From assembly GCF_002257665.1 (NCBI RefSeq), contig NZ_MQWB01000001.1, positions 1,425,731 through 1,489,730 on the forward strand: DNA of 64,000 bases, written 5' to 3'. The translations under genes were made by a program, and so were the position numbers. Every line of letters starts with the position of its first letter. The stretch's first letter is position 1. Under the pieces are notes generated by a model, which ran no database searches, had not been told where the DNA came from, and was given only the letters and a program-made list of their open reading frames with translations. Of the stretch, positions 8,478 to 17,521 are shown in pieces. This DNA comes from Rubricoccus marinus. GTDB lineage: Bacteria > Bacteroidota > Rhodothermia > Rhodothermales > Rubricoccaceae.

Positions 8478-10223
8478 ATGCGCACTCGCGTCGATTTCCT
8501 CGTTATCGGATCCGGCGTCGCCGGGCTGTCCTTCGCGCTGCGCGCGGCCCAGCACGGGACCGTCGCGGTGGTCACCAAAAAGGCCTCGGCGGAGAGCAAC
8601 ACGAACTACGCCCAGGGCGGCATCGCAGCCGTCATGGACCCTACAGATGACGTAGAGGCGCACGTCCAGGACACCCTCGTTGCCGGCGCCGGCCTGTGCG
8701 ACGAGGACGTGGTCCGCATGGTGGTCACCGAAGGCCCGGACCGCATCCGCGAACTCATGGAGTGGGGCGCCGAGTTCGACCGCGACGCCAGAGGCGACCT
8801 CCACCTCGGCCGTGAGGGCGGCCACTCGGCAGACCGCATCGTGCACGCGGCGGACATGACGGGCCGCGAGGTGGAGCGTGCGCTGCTGGAAGCTGTACGA
8901 CAGAACGACAACATCGAGCTTCTGGAGCACCACTTCGCGGTCAACCTGCTCACGGAGCACCACCTGGGGGGAACGGGGGACGAGGGGCCGGGGACCGGGA
9001 AGGAACACGCCTCTGGCGGCGAGAAAGACCAGCCCGGGGACGCCTCCGACGCCAGAGGCGGACACAGTGAGGGAAGCGAACAACCCGGAACTCGGAACCC
9101 GGAACCCGGAACGAAAGAGGGCCTGCACTGCTTCGGTGCATACGTCCTGGACGAGGCCACAGGCCAGATCGAGACGTTCCTGGCGCGCGTGACGCTCCTG
9201 GCCGCTGGCGGCGCGGGGCAGGTGTACCTCCACACCACGAACCCCACCGTGGCCACCGGCGACGGCATCGCGATGGCCTACCGCGCCCGCGCGACGGTCG
9301 CCAACATGGAGTTCGTGCAGTTCCACCCGACGAGCCTCTACATGCCGGGCGCCGACTTCGGGGGGCGCGCGTTCCTCATCACCGAGGCCGTGCGCGGCGA
9401 CGGCGGCATCCTGCGCAACCTCGCCGGCGAGCGCTTTATGCCGGACTACGACGAGCGCGCCGAACTGGCCCCGCGCGACATCGTGGCCCGCGCCATCGAC
9501 GACCAGATGAAGCGCCGTGGCGAGCCCCACGTGTGGCTGGACATCTCGCACAAACCTGCCGAGGAGGTGTTGAAGCATTTCCCCAACATCCAGGAAACGC
9601 TGCTCGCCAACGGCCTGGATATGACCACGGGCCCGATTCCGGTCGTGCCCGCGGCGCACTACACCTGCGGCGGCGTGGTCGTGGACATGGAGGGCCGGAC
9701 AAGCATCGACGGCCTGTTCGCGTGTGGCGAGGTGACCTGCTCCGGGCTCCACGGCGCCAACCGCCTGGCGTCCAACTCCCTACTCGAAGCGCTCGTCTAC
9801 GCGCACCGCGCGCTAGGGCCAGCGGTGGAGTACGCTGGGGGCGTCGGGCACGAGGACCGCATTCCAGATTGGGACGAGACCGGGGTCGAGAATCCGCGTG
9901 AGTGGATCCTGGTGAGCGCCAACCGCCGCGAGCTCCGAACCGTGATGCAGGAGCTTGTCGGCATCGTGCGCTCGTCGCTGCGCCTGGAGCGCGCCGCGCG
10001 CCGCATCGACCTCATTCACCGCGAGACGGAGGAGTTCTACCAGCGCACCAAGCTCACGAGCGAACTCTGTGAGCTGCGCAACCTCGCCGCCATCGCGCAC
10101 ATGGTCGTCGGCTGCGCGCGCCGGAGGCAGGAGTCCCGCGGGCTGCACTACATGCTGGACTTCCCAGAGCGGGACCCGGCGATGGTGCACGACACGATCG
10201 TGGACGTGTCGCCGGCGGCGTGA
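8478..10223 (+). CDS. nadB: L-aspartate oxidase
   Basis: 581 residues; oxidises L-aspartate to iminoaspartate, the first step of de novo NAD synthesis. The FAD-binding start IGSGVAGLSFALRAA, the AESNTNYAQGGIAAV segment, GGAGQVYLHTTNP, EFVQFHPTSLY and the AHYTCGGV...GLFACGEVTCSGLHGANRLASNSLLEALVY block identify it. The protein is about 40-50 residues longer than usual because of a low-complexity, Gly/Glu/Pro-rich insertion at about residues 163-213 (bases 8964-9117), in frame, at a surface loop between LLTEHHL and EGLHCFGAYV. No nadA or nadC is adjacent. Confidence 0.96.
   Translation: MRTRVDFLVIGSGVAGLSFALRAAQHGTVAVVTKKASAESNTNYAQGGIAAVMDPTDDVEAHVQDTLVAGAGLCDEDVVRMVVTEGPDRIRELMEWGAEFDRDARGDLHLGREGGHSADRIVHAADMTGREVERALLEAVRQNDNIELLEHHFAVNLLTEHHLGGTGDEGPGTGKEHASGGEKDQPGDASDARGGHSEGSEQPGTRNPEPGTKEGLHCFGAYVLDEATGQIETFLARVTLLAAGGAGQVYLHTTNPTVATGDGIAMAYRARATVANMEFVQFHPTSLYMPGADFGGRAFLITEAVRGDGGILRNLAGERFMPDYDERAELAPRDIVARAIDDQMKRRGEPHVWLDISHKPAEEVLKHFPNIQETLLANGLDMTTGPIPVVPAAHYTCGGVVVDMEGRTSIDGLFACGEVTCSGLHGANRLASNSLLEALVYAHRALGPAVEYAGGVGHEDRIPDWDETGVENPREWILVSANRRELRTVMQELVGIVRSSLRLERAARRIDLIHRETEEFYQRTKLTSELCELRNLAAIAHMVVGCARRRQESRGLHYMLDFPERDPAMVHDTIVDVSPAA
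8964..9117. repeat. In-frame G-rich repeat insertion in nadB
   Basis: The DNA is a run of GGGGA/GGGAC units, then two half-sites of the iterated word, then tandem CGGAACC units (9084-9112). It encodes Gly, Glu, Pro, Thr and Asp and no structure. Removing it leaves a normal-length NadB. It resembles the G-rich repeat seen in the icmF linker and after infB. Confidence 0.65.
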
Positions 10224-10230
10224 CGCGCGA

Positions 10231-10248
10231 GCCTCTGGCGCCAGAGGC
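10231..10248. repeat. Palindrome type A, intergenic, after nadB
   Basis: Perfect 18-bp palindrome 8 bases after the nadB stop codon, in a terminator-like position but without a T-tract. Confidence 0.9.
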
Positions 10249-10261
10249 TGTATCCTGGACC

Positions 10262-10577
10262 ATGCGCGGCGCCGTTCTCCTGTTCCTCCTGATGGTCTCT
10301 GGCGCCGCCCGACGCCTCTGGCGCGCTGCGGGTCACGCCCTACCCCGCCTCTGGGGCCACAACGGTTCGCCTCACGCTCGCGTCGCCCCAGGCAGAGGTA
10401 CGTGTCTCGGTCTTCGACGCCAGAAGCCGCGCGGTCACAACGCTGGCCTCTGGCGCCCGAGGCCCAGGGACGCATGCGCTGGAGGTGGACACGTCGGGGT
10501 AGGCCTTTGGCGTCTACGTCGTGCGCGCGGAGGTGGTCGGCGAGGTCGTCAGCGCGCCCTTAACCGTCGTGCGTTAG
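10262..10577 (+). pseudogene. Decayed gene with T9SS sorting-tail remnant
   Basis: ATG 10262 starts a signal-peptide-like sequence (MRGAVLLFLLMVSGA). A frameshift at about 10300-10311 then moves the coding sense to another frame, which reads DASGALRVTPYPASGATTV, VRVSVFDARSRAVTTLASG and THALEVDTSG, an in-frame TAG at about 10500, and finally AFGVYVVRAEVVGEV ending at TAG 10575-10577. This pattern (VFDARGR..., G-x-Y-V-V-R-x) is the Por secretion sorting domain seen intact in the peroxidase at 4644. Only signal and tail remain, so the catalytic part was lost before the frame decayed. Confidence 0.65.
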
Positions 10578-10586
10578 CGCCAGAGG

Positions 10587-11024
10587 CTACTCCAGATCGC
10601 AGAGGTTGGGTATCGGCGTAGCGCCGCTTCGCTCCGGGATCACCTCCGGCATTCGCGGAAGGCCCTCATAGGTCGGGGGTAGGAGGTTGGGGATCGGGAT
10701 CGCCGCGTCGCAGCGGGAGGGGGGCGTCCCGCGTGGTAGACGTTCTGAGTCTGGGATTATCCGAAATGGGCGCGCCTCTGGCACGCGCAACAGTGGCGAG
10801 CGCAGGCTCTCACCCAGCGCTGATCGTACGGAATCTCGGCCGAGTAGCGCATGCCAACGCAAGTCAGCGGGCAAGGCCGTGCGCACCGAGTCCACGGCTT
10901 CTGCCGCCAGAGGCTCCGGTGCGCCCGCGTCGGGCGCAGCATGATCTGTGGGAGCCATGACAGAAGCGCGGGGAGTCGCGCAACCCGTCGCGAACACGGC
11001 TGATAGGAGTAAGAGCGAACGCAT
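10587..11024 (-). CDS. Putative lipoprotein of unknown function
   Basis: 145 residues with a lipoprotein signal (MRSLLLLSAVFATGC, Cys15 lipidated). The mature part is Pro/Ala-rich, has no recognised domain, and carries a short internal repeat: AIPIPNLLPP at about residues 108-117 and ATPIPNLCDLE at the C-terminus. A free cysteine lies three residues from the end. It is convergent with the decayed T9SS gene. It may be peptidoglycan-facing or structural; the function is unknown. Confidence 0.55.
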   Translation of the reverse strand: MRSLLLLSAVFATGCATPRASVMAPTDHAAPDAGAPEPLAAEAVDSVRTALPADLRWHALLGRDSVRSALGESLRSPLLRVPEARPFRIIPDSERLPRGTPPSRCDAAIPIPNLLPPTYEGLPRMPEVIPERSGATPIPNLCDLE

Positions 11025-11246
11025 GTATCAGAGGGGGCGAGTCCGGAGAGTAGGGCAGGCGTAGAGGCTGGACAAGTCACATGCCGCCACTCGCGACGTG
11101 CCTCTGGCGCGGGGTTCCCGCCTGTTTCGTGACGTTGATGTGATTGCAGAGCGTACGGGGCCGTCCGTAGCTTAGACACGCTCCCCGGAGCACCCGTCGT
11201 CTCTGGACGCCGCGCAGGTCCCACCCCTCCGCGTCGCCCCTTGCCG

Positions 11247-11273
11247 CGCCCGTTCCGACAGAACGGGCGTTTT
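11247..11273 (+). terminator. Hairpin plus T-tract upstream of rimP: possible attenuator
   Basis: A perfect 9-bp stem, CGCCCGTTC/GAACGGGCG, with loop CGACA, is followed by TTTT. It is the best intrinsic-terminator shape in the window with a real T-run. It lies 19 bases before the TTG start of rimP and points towards the rimP-nusA-infB operon, so it could end upstream transcription or act as a leader attenuator sensitive to NusA. The regulatory role is inference. Confidence 0.65.
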
Positions 11274-11291
11274 CCGTCTCTCCCTCCCGCG

Positions 11292-11828
11292 TTGACCGAC
11301 CAAGCGCCTCTTACTCCCGACGAAGCCGCTGGCGCCACGCCAGAGGCCCGCATCCGCGTTCTCGCCGAAGAGGTGCTCGCGGAGACCGACCTGTTCCTCG
11401 TGGACCTGTCGGTCCGCGGCTGGAAAGGCTCCCAGGTCGTCGAGGTCTTCGCCGACCGCGAGGCCGAGCCCGGAACCGGCGTGGACCTCGACCTCCTGGC
11501 CGACGTCTCCCGCCGCCTCGGCTTCCTCATCGAGACCGAGGAGATCATCACCGACAAGTACCGGCTCGATGTCTCCTCGCCCGGCCTGGACCGCCCGCTG
11601 ACCGACGCCCGGCAGTTCCGCCGCCACGTCGGCCGCGAGGTCGCGCTCCGGCTGGCCTCTGGCGAGACCGTAGAAGGCGAGCTCATGGACGCGACGCCCG
11701 CTTCCGTCACCATCCAGCCGATGGAGACGACCGGCACGAAGAGCAAGAAGCAGAGAGTCGCCTCTGGCGACCCCGTCCAGGTCGCGCACGCCGACATCGC
11801 CGACGCCCGAATCCAACTCCCCTGGTAG
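11292..11828 (+). CDS. rimP: Ribosome maturation factor RimP
   Basis: 178 residues from TTG 11292. The frame is open further upstream, but that part overlaps the hairpin at 11247-11273 and is not conserved in character. The motif-bearing core FLVDLSVRGWKGSQVVEVFADRE, LDLLADVSRRLGFLIE and YRLDVSSPGLDRPLTDARQFRRHVGREVAL is the canonical RimP N-domain and linker, followed by an SH3-like C-domain. It helps assemble the 30S subunit. It heads the conserved operon with nusA and infB downstream. Confidence 0.94.
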   Translation: MTDQAPLTPDEAAGATPEARIRVLAEEVLAETDLFLVDLSVRGWKGSQVVEVFADREAEPGTGVDLDLLADVSRRLGFLIETEEIITDKYRLDVSSPGLDRPLTDARQFRRHVGREVALRLASGETVEGELMDATPASVTIQPMETTGTKSKKQRVASGDPVQVAHADIADARIQLPW

Positions 11829-11854
11829 CCGCCAGAGGCCCCGAACCCCCGACT

Positions 11855-13351
11855 ATGCAGAGCACCGTCCTCGTCTCCTCGTTCGCCGAGATCGCGCGTG
11901 AGAAAGACATCGACCGCGACACCCTCCAGGTCATCATGGAGGACGTGTTCCGCGCGATGATCAAGAAGCGCTTCGGCGCTGATGACCCGGAAGCCTTCCA
12001 GGTCATCCTCAACCCGGACAACGGCGACATCCAGATCCTCCACGTCCGCGAGGTCGTCGAGGATTACGATCTCGAGGACCCCGTCTCGCAGATCGAGATC
12101 TCGGACGCGCTCAAGATCGAGGACGACTACGAGGTCGAGGACGAGGTGGCCGAGAACATCCAGATCGAGGACTTCGGCCGCCGCGCCGTGCAGACCGCGC
12201 TCCAGACGTTCCGCCAGAAGATCCGCGATATCGAGAAGGACAACATCTTCCGCGAGTACAGCGAACTGGTCGGTGAGATCGTCGTCGGCGAGATCTACCA
12301 GACGCGCCGCAGCGAGGTCCTCGTCCTGCACAACAAGACCGAACTCGTGCTCAAGCGCGAGGGCCAGATCCAGAAGGACCGCTACCGCAAGGGCGACATG
12401 CTCCGCGCGGTCGTCAACGCCGTGGACCGTGATGCGGGCGCCAGCCCTCAGGTCAAGATCAGCCGGACCGATCCCGTCTTCGTCGAGCGTCTCTTCGAAC
12501 TCGAAGTGCCCGAGATCTACGACGGCATCATTGAGATCAAGAAAGTCGTCCGCCTCCCCGGAGAGCGCGCCAAGATGGGCGTCATCTCCCACGACGAGCG
12601 CGTCGACCCCGTCGGCGCCTGCGTTGGTGTGAAGGGCTCCCGGATCCACGCCGTCGTGCGGGAGTTGGGCGGTGAGAACATCGACGTGGTCCCGTGGACC
12701 GACGACCCGATCGAGCTCATCAAGCGCTCTCTCCAGCCCGCCAACCCGATTCTCGTCGAGCTCAACAACGACCTGACGCCTCCGCGCGCCCGCGTGACCG
12801 TCCCGGCCGACGAGGTCTCGATGGCCATCGGCCGCGGTGGACAGAACATCCGCCTTGCGTCGATGCTGACCGGCTACGAGCTGGACGTGTACCGCAACAT
12901 CAAGGAGGACGAGGAAGACGTCGACATCGACGAATTCCGCGACGCCATCCCGCCGGCGATCATCCAGAAGCTCAAGGACATCGGCTGCGACACGGCCAAG
13001 GCCGTGCTGGAGCTTCAGCCCTCCGAGCTCGCACGCCGGACCGAGCTCACCGAGGAGACCGCCAAGAAGATCCACATCCTCATGGAGGCCGAGTTCCAGG
13101 ACGAGGAGGCGCAAGCCGCCGCCGCCCAGGCCCTCGCCGACGACGCTGACCTCGCCTCTGGCGAAGCGGCCGCCGCTGGCGCCTCGCCAGAGGCCGACGC
13201 CACGGAGGAGACCGACAGCGCACCAGAAGAGTCCGGTGCCGAGCCCGCCTCTGGCGCCGAGGCCGAAACCTCGGAGCCCACGCCAGAGGCCGAGGCCTCG
13301 GAAGAAGCTCCTGCTGAGACCGACGGGGGGGACCCCGAACCCACGGCCTAG
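11855..13351 (+). CDS. nusA: Transcription termination/antitermination protein NusA
   Basis: 498 residues. Domains in order: the N-terminal RNA-polymerase-binding domain (to about 130), an S1 domain (about 135-200), and tandem KH domains including GVKGSRIHAVVRELGGENIDVV and AIGRGGQNIRLASMLTGYELDV. After these comes a helix-hairpin-helix-like segment, then an acidic Ala/Glu/Pro tail from about residue 415. NusA modulates pausing, termination and antitermination. The conserved core contains no copy of the iterated word; four copies sit in the low-complexity tail. It lies 26 bases after rimP and 59 before infB. Confidence 0.97.
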   Translation: MQSTVLVSSFAEIAREKDIDRDTLQVIMEDVFRAMIKKRFGADDPEAFQVILNPDNGDIQILHVREVVEDYDLEDPVSQIEISDALKIEDDYEVEDEVAENIQIEDFGRRAVQTALQTFRQKIRDIEKDNIFREYSELVGEIVVGEIYQTRRSEVLVLHNKTELVLKREGQIQKDRYRKGDMLRAVVNAVDRDAGASPQVKISRTDPVFVERLFELEVPEIYDGIIEIKKVVRLPGERAKMGVISHDERVDPVGACVGVKGSRIHAVVRELGGENIDVVPWTDDPIELIKRSLQPANPILVELNNDLTPPRARVTVPADEVSMAIGRGGQNIRLASMLTGYELDVYRNIKEDEEDVDIDEFRDAIPPAIIQKLKDIGCDTAKAVLELQPSELARRTELTEETAKKIHILMEAEFQDEEAQAAAAQALADDADLASGEAAAAGASPEADATEETDSAPEESGAEPASGAEAETSEPTPEAEASEEAPAETDGGDPEPTA

Positions 13352-13410
13352 CGCCGTACCCTGTACGATTGACTTAGGCCGTCCGCGGCCACGAACACGC
13401 CCACACCTGC

Positions 13411-16269
13411 ATGCCAACCACGCGCCGAGCGAGGTCGAATAAGCCCAAGAGCGTCCGCCTGTTTAAGGCGCTCCGCGAGATGAACGTCGCCGCGGAGACC
13501 GTCGTCGAACACCTTCGTGAGAAGGGGTTCGAGCTAGACGCCAAGCTCCAGGCGGGCGACCCCAACGCGAAGTTGGAGCCCGCGATGTACGACGCCCTTA
13601 TTGAGGCGTACTCCGACGACGTGGATGCGAAAGCGCGCGTTCGTGACCGCCGCGAGCAGATCGCTGCTGCCCAGGAAGCTGCGGAAGACGAGCCTCAGCG
13701 CGTCTCCACCCGGGACCCCGAGCCGGAGCCTGAGCCCGAGCCGATCCCCGAACCAGAGCCAGAGCCCGTGGCCCCGGCGGAGCCCGTCATCGAGACGGCG
13801 CCTGCCGAGGAGCCTGTGGCCCCCGCCGAGCCGGTCATCGAAACCGAGCCCGTCGGCGAGGCGCCTGCGCCGGAGCCCACGCCCGAGCCTGTTGTAGAGG
13901 CCGCCCCTGAGCCTACGCCGGAGCCTGAGGCCGCTACGCCAGAGCCCGAGGCCGTCGCAGAGACGCCAGAGGCCGACGCGGTTGCCCCCGAGGCACCCCA
14001 GGCCGAGGAAGTAGAAGCTGCCGCGCCTGAGGCCACGGCTGCTGAAGACGCGCCGGCAGACGCCGTTGCGCCAGAGGCCGCCGCTCCAGAGGCTGCTGCT
14101 ACGCCGGAGGAGACCGAAAACCTCTCCGTGGACGAGCCGACCCCGGCTTCCGATTCCGGCGGCGTGGTTCGCGCCGACCGCTACGCGCTGACCGGCACGA
14201 AGGTGCTGGGCAAGATCGACCTGTCCGGATTGGACAGCGGCCGTAAGCGCAAGCGGAAGTCCTCAAAGGCCGACGACGCACCCGCTGCGCCCGCCTCTGG
14301 CGGCACGGACGACAGCAAGCGTTCGCGCAAAAAGGGCCGCAAGGGCCGCCCCAGCGTGGACAAGGCGGAGGTCGAGAAAAACGTCGCCAAGACCGTCGCG
14401 GCCACGACCGGCCGGGGCGGGAGCAAGCGCGTGCGCCAGAAGCGCCGCCGTGCTCGCCGTGACGAGCGCGCCGCACAGCGCGAGATGCTGGAGCAACTCC
14501 GCGAGGAGCAGTCCCAGATCCTCCGCGTCATGGAGTTCATCAACACCGGCGACCTCGCCGAGGCGATGAACGTCAACGTGGCCGAGGTCATCTCGAAGGG
14601 CTTCGCGATGGGGATGATGTTCTCCATCAACCAGCGTCTCGACGCTGACCAGATCACGCTCCTCGCCGATGAGTTCGACTTCGAGGTCGAGTTCATGAAC
14701 GAGGACGAGGAGGTTCTCGACATCATCGAAGAGGATGAGCCGGAGGACCTCAAGCCGCGCTCGGCGGTGGTGACCATCATGGGCCACGTCGACCACGGTA
14801 AGACCTCTCTGCTGGACTACATCCGCACGGAGAACGTCGTTGCCGGCGAGGCCGGCGGCATCACGCAGCACATCGGTGCCTACGAGGTGACGCTGGAGAA
14901 CGGCCGCGAGATGACGTTCCTCGACACCCCGGGTCACGAGGCCTTTACCGCGATGCGTGCCCGAGGCGCGCAGGTGACGGACCTGGTGATCCTCGTCGTC
15001 GCTGCGGACGACCGCGTGATGCCCCAGACGATTGAGGCCATCAACCACGCCCAGGCGGCGGAGGTGCCGATCATCGTGGCGATCAACAAGATCGACCGCG
15101 AGCAGGCCAACCCGGACAAGATCATGTCCGAGCTCGCCGAACAGGGCGTGCAGGTGGAGCAGTACGGCGGCAAGATTCAGTGTGAGCTGGTTTCCGCGCT
15201 CAAGGGCACCAACGTCGACTCCCTGTTGGAGAAGGTGCTGATTGAGAGCGACCTCATGGAGCTTCAGGCCAACCCGGACCGCAACGCGGTCGGTACGGTG
15301 ATCGAGGCCCAGCTGGACAAGGGCCGCGGCGTTGTTGCGACCATCCTCGTCCAGAACGGAACGCTCAAGGTGGGCGACGTCTTCGTCGGCGGCATGACCT
15401 CTGGCCGTGTCCGCGCCATGTTCGACGAACGCGACCAGCGCGTTCAGGAAGCCGGCCCCTCGACGCCCGTCCAGGTGCTCGGCTTCAACGACGCGCCAGA
15501 GGTCGGTGACCGCCTGGTCGTCCTCGACGACGAGCGCGAGGCTCGCGAGATCGCGTCCAAGCGCGTTCAGCTCCAGCGCGAGCAGACGATGCACCAGCGT
15601 CGCCACGTGACGCTGGCCGACCTCTCCCGCCGCATGGCGATGGGCGAGATCAACATGCTCAACCTTGTCGTCAAGGCCGACGTGGGTGGTTCAGCGGAGG
15701 CCCTCTCCGACGCGCTGCTCAAGCTGTCCAACGACGAAGTCGCAGTCGACATCGTCCACGCTGGTGTGGGCGCGATCTCGGAGAGCGACGTCATGCTCGC
15801 CGCCGCGTCCAACGCGATCATCATCGGCTTCCAAGTCCGTCCTGGAACCGGGGTCCGCACGATCGCCGAGAACGAGGAGATCGACATCCGTACCTACTCC
15901 GTCATCTACGACGCGATTGAGGAAGTGCGCGCCGCGCTGGAAGGCCTGCTCTCGCCCGAGAGCAAGGAGACCATCACGTCGACCGTCGAGGTCCGCGAGA
16001 CCTTCCGCGTGCCCAAGGCCGGAACGATCGCCGGTTGCTACGTCGTCGAGGGCAAGATCTCGCGCAACGACAAAGTCCGCCTCTTGCGCGACGGCGTCGT
16101 GGTCTACACGGGCGTTCTCGACAGCCTTCGCCGCTTCAAGGACGACGTCTCCGAGGTCGCCAGAGGCTTCGAGTGCGGTCTCTCGATCCGCAACTTCAAC
16201 GACATCAAGGTCGGCGATACGGTCGAGTCCTTTGTCGTCACGGAGGAGAAGCGCACCCTCGAAGTCTAA
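13411..16269 (+). CDS. infB: Translation initiation factor IF-2
   Basis: 952 residues. The N-terminal IF2 helical domain ([22 protein letters not shown]) is followed by a long Pro/Glu/Ala-rich linker (about 95-235), a basic stretch, a second IF2_N segment, and then the GTPase. G1 is GHVDHGKT (458-465), G3 [16 protein letters not shown]4 NKID. Domains II-IV follow to the C-terminus. It brings initiator tRNA to the 30S subunit. The linker's PE-repeats carry several copies of the iterated word as PEA codons. The rimP-nusA-infB-rbfA-truB order is conserved widely in bacteria. Confidence 0.97.
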   Translation: MPTTRRARSNKPKSVRLFKALREMNVAAETVVEHLREKGFELDAKLQAGDPNAKLEPAMYDALIEAYSDDVDAKARVRDRREQIAAAQEAAEDEPQRVSTRDPEPEPEPEPIPEPEPEPVAPAEPVIETAPAEEPVAPAEPVIETEPVGEAPAPEPTPEPVVEAAPEPTPEPEAATPEPEAVAETPEADAVAPEAPQAEEVEAAAPEATAAEDAPADAVAPEAAAPEAAATPEETENLSVDEPTPASDSGGVVRADRYALTGTKVLGKIDLSGLDSGRKRKRKSSKADDAPAAPASGGTDDSKRSRKKGRKGRPSVDKAEVEKNVAKTVAATTGRGGSKRVRQKRRRARRDERAAQREMLEQLREEQSQILRVMEFINTGDLAEAMNVNVAEVISKGFAMGMMFSINQRLDADQITLLADEFDFEVEFMNEDEEVLDIIEEDEPEDLKPRSAVVTIMGHVDHGKTSLLDYIRTENVVAGEAGGITQHIGAYEVTLENGREMTFLDTPGHEAFTAMRARGAQVTDLVILVVAADDRVMPQTIEAINHAQAAEVPIIVAINKIDREQANPDKIMSELAEQGVQVEQYGGKIQCELVSALKGTNVDSLLEKVLIESDLMELQANPDRNAVGTVIEAQLDKGRGVVATILVQNGTLKVGDVFVGGMTSGRVRAMFDERDQRVQEAGPSTPVQVLGFNDAPEVGDRLVVLDDEREAREIASKRVQLQREQTMHQRRHVTLADLSRRMAMGEINMLNLVVKADVGGSAEALSDALLKLSNDEVAVDIVHAGVGAISESDVMLAAASNAIIIGFQVRPGTGVRTIAENEEIDIRTYSVIYDAIEEVRAALEGLLSPESKETITSTVEVRETFRVPKAGTIAGCYVVEGKISRNDKVRLLRDGVVVYTGVLDSLRRFKDDVSEVARGFECGLSIRNFNDIKVGDTVESFVVTEEKRTLEV

Positions 16270-16281
16270 AAGGGACTGAGT

Positions 16282-16322
16282 CTGGGGGACTGGGGGCTGG
16301 CATTCCGGCTCCCAGTCCCCAG
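16282..16322 (+). repeat. G-rich inverted repeat hairpin between infB and rbfA
   Basis: GGACTGGGGGCTGG (16287-16300), loop CATT, CCGGCTCCCAGTCC (16305-16318): a 14-bp stem with two G-U wobbles, extended by flanking GG/CC pairs. There is no T-tract. The same GGGGACTGGGG word forms the arms of the repeat in the icmF linker (52531-52736). It could be a terminator or processing hairpin, or a copy of a small repeat family. Confidence 0.7.
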
Positions 16323-16348
16323 TCCTCGCCTCTCTTATCTCCCTTGCC

Positions 16349-16765
16349 ATGTCCATCCGCACCGAGCGCGTCGCGCGCATGATCCAGCGGGAAGTCGCCG
16401 AGCTGTTACAGCACGACTTCCACGAAGCCAGTCAGTCCCTCATCACGGTGACGAACGCCCGTGTGACGGCTGACCTCGGCATCGCGTACGTCAACGTGAG
16501 CGTCCTCGGCGACACGCCAGAGGCCCGGAAGGCGGCGTTTAATCGGCTCGACGCCGAGACGGTCGCGATCCGCAAGGCCCTCGCTGCGCGCATCCGCCAC
16601 CAGGTCCGTCGTATCCCCGAGCTCCGGTTCTTCCTAGACGAAGGCCCGCAGAAGCGCGCCCACATGGACGACCTGTTCGCCAAGATCCGCGAGGAGCGCG
16701 AAGGCCGCGACGCCTCTGGCGAGACGGAGGAAGAGACCGACGCCCCCGCGCGCGGCGACTACTAG
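16349..16765 (+). CDS. rbfA: 30S ribosome-binding factor RbfA
   Basis: 138 residues. The N-terminal TERVARMIQREVAELL and the core VTNARVTADLGIAYVNVSVLGD, RIRHQVRRIPELRFFLDEGPQKRAHMDDLFAKI match the single KH-like RbfA fold, which matures 16S rRNA in the 30S subunit. A short acidic tail containing one copy of the iterated word (DASGETEEETD) follows the domain. It is separated from truB by only 3 bases. Confidence 0.95.
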   Translation: MSIRTERVARMIQREVAELLQHDFHEASQSLITVTNARVTADLGIAYVNVSVLGDTPEARKAAFNRLDAETVAIRKALAARIRHQVRRIPELRFFLDEGPQKRAHMDDLFAKIREEREGRDASGETEEETDAPARGDY

Positions 16766-16768
16766 GGC

Positions 16769-17521
16769 GTGACGGAGAAAGACCCTCTGGCGATTTACGG
16801 GACCGAGAACGCGCTGCCACGCCCGTTCGGGAACCCGGAGAGCCCCGCCTCTGGCGCCGTGCTCGTGGACAAGCCGGGCGGGATCACCTCGTTCGGCGTC
16901 GTCAAAAAAGTCCGGTGGGGGTTGCGCGTCAAAAAGGTGGGCCACGCCGGAACGCTGGACCCGATGGCCACAGGCCTGCTCATCGTCCTCGTCGGGCGCG
17001 ACGCGACGCGGCAGCAGGACCGTTTTATGGGCCTACCCAAGGTGTACACCGGTACGATCCGACTCGGGCAGACGACCGCCAGCTTCGACGCCGAAACGCC
17101 TGTTGAGGAGTCGGTAGACGCCTCTGGCGTCACGCCAGAGGCGCTGGAAGCTGTCCGCGAGCAGTTCGTCGGCGATCTCACGCAGGTGCCTCCGATCTAC
17201 TCGGCCATCAAGAAAGACGGGGAGCGGCTCTACAAAAAGGCTCGACGCGGCGAAACCGTGGACGTGCCGCCACGCCACGTGAGCGTGTACGACCTGGCGT
17301 GGACCGATGTCCGGGCCTCTGGCGCTGAAGACGGCCTCGGCATCGTCGACGTAGACTTCCGTGTCGAAAGCTCCAAGGGGTTCTACGTGCGCAGCCTCGC
17401 CAACGATGTGGGCGCGGCGCTGGGCGTCGGCGGTCACCTGACGGCGTTGCGGCGCGAATCCATCGGACCGTTTCAGGTGAGCGAAGCGCTGCCTCTGGCG
17501 GCGTTCGAGCGCGACGCATGA
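16769..17521 (+). CDS. truB: tRNA pseudouridine-55 synthase TruB
   Basis: 250 residues from GTG 16769. Motif GHAGTLDPMATGLL contains the catalytic Asp64; LVDKPGGITSF, YTGTIRLGQTTASFDAE and PPIYSAIKKDGERLYKKARRGE are characteristic. It makes pseudouridine 55 in the T-loop of tRNAs. The C-terminus is short and lacks a PUA domain. A spaced inverted pair of the word (17120-17142) encodes ASGVTPEA in a variable loop. The stop overlaps the ribF start (ATGA). Confidence 0.95.
   Translation: MTEKDPLAIYGTENALPRPFGNPESPASGAVLVDKPGGITSFGVVKKVRWGLRVKKVGHAGTLDPMATGLLIVLVGRDATRQQDRFMGLPKVYTGTIRLGQTTASFDAETPVEESVDASGVTPEALEAVREQFVGDLTQVPPIYSAIKKDGERLYKKARRGETVDVPPRHVSVYDLAWTDVRASGAEDGLGIVDVDFRVESSKGFYVRSLANDVGAALGVGGHLTALRRESIGPFQVSEALPLAAFERDA

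Noticed and set aside
11131..11180. Bacteroidota-type promoter (TTG ... TAgcTTaG) before rimP
   Set aside because: The spacing between the two boxes is about 30 bases, too long for the -33/-7 consensus, and no other support is available.
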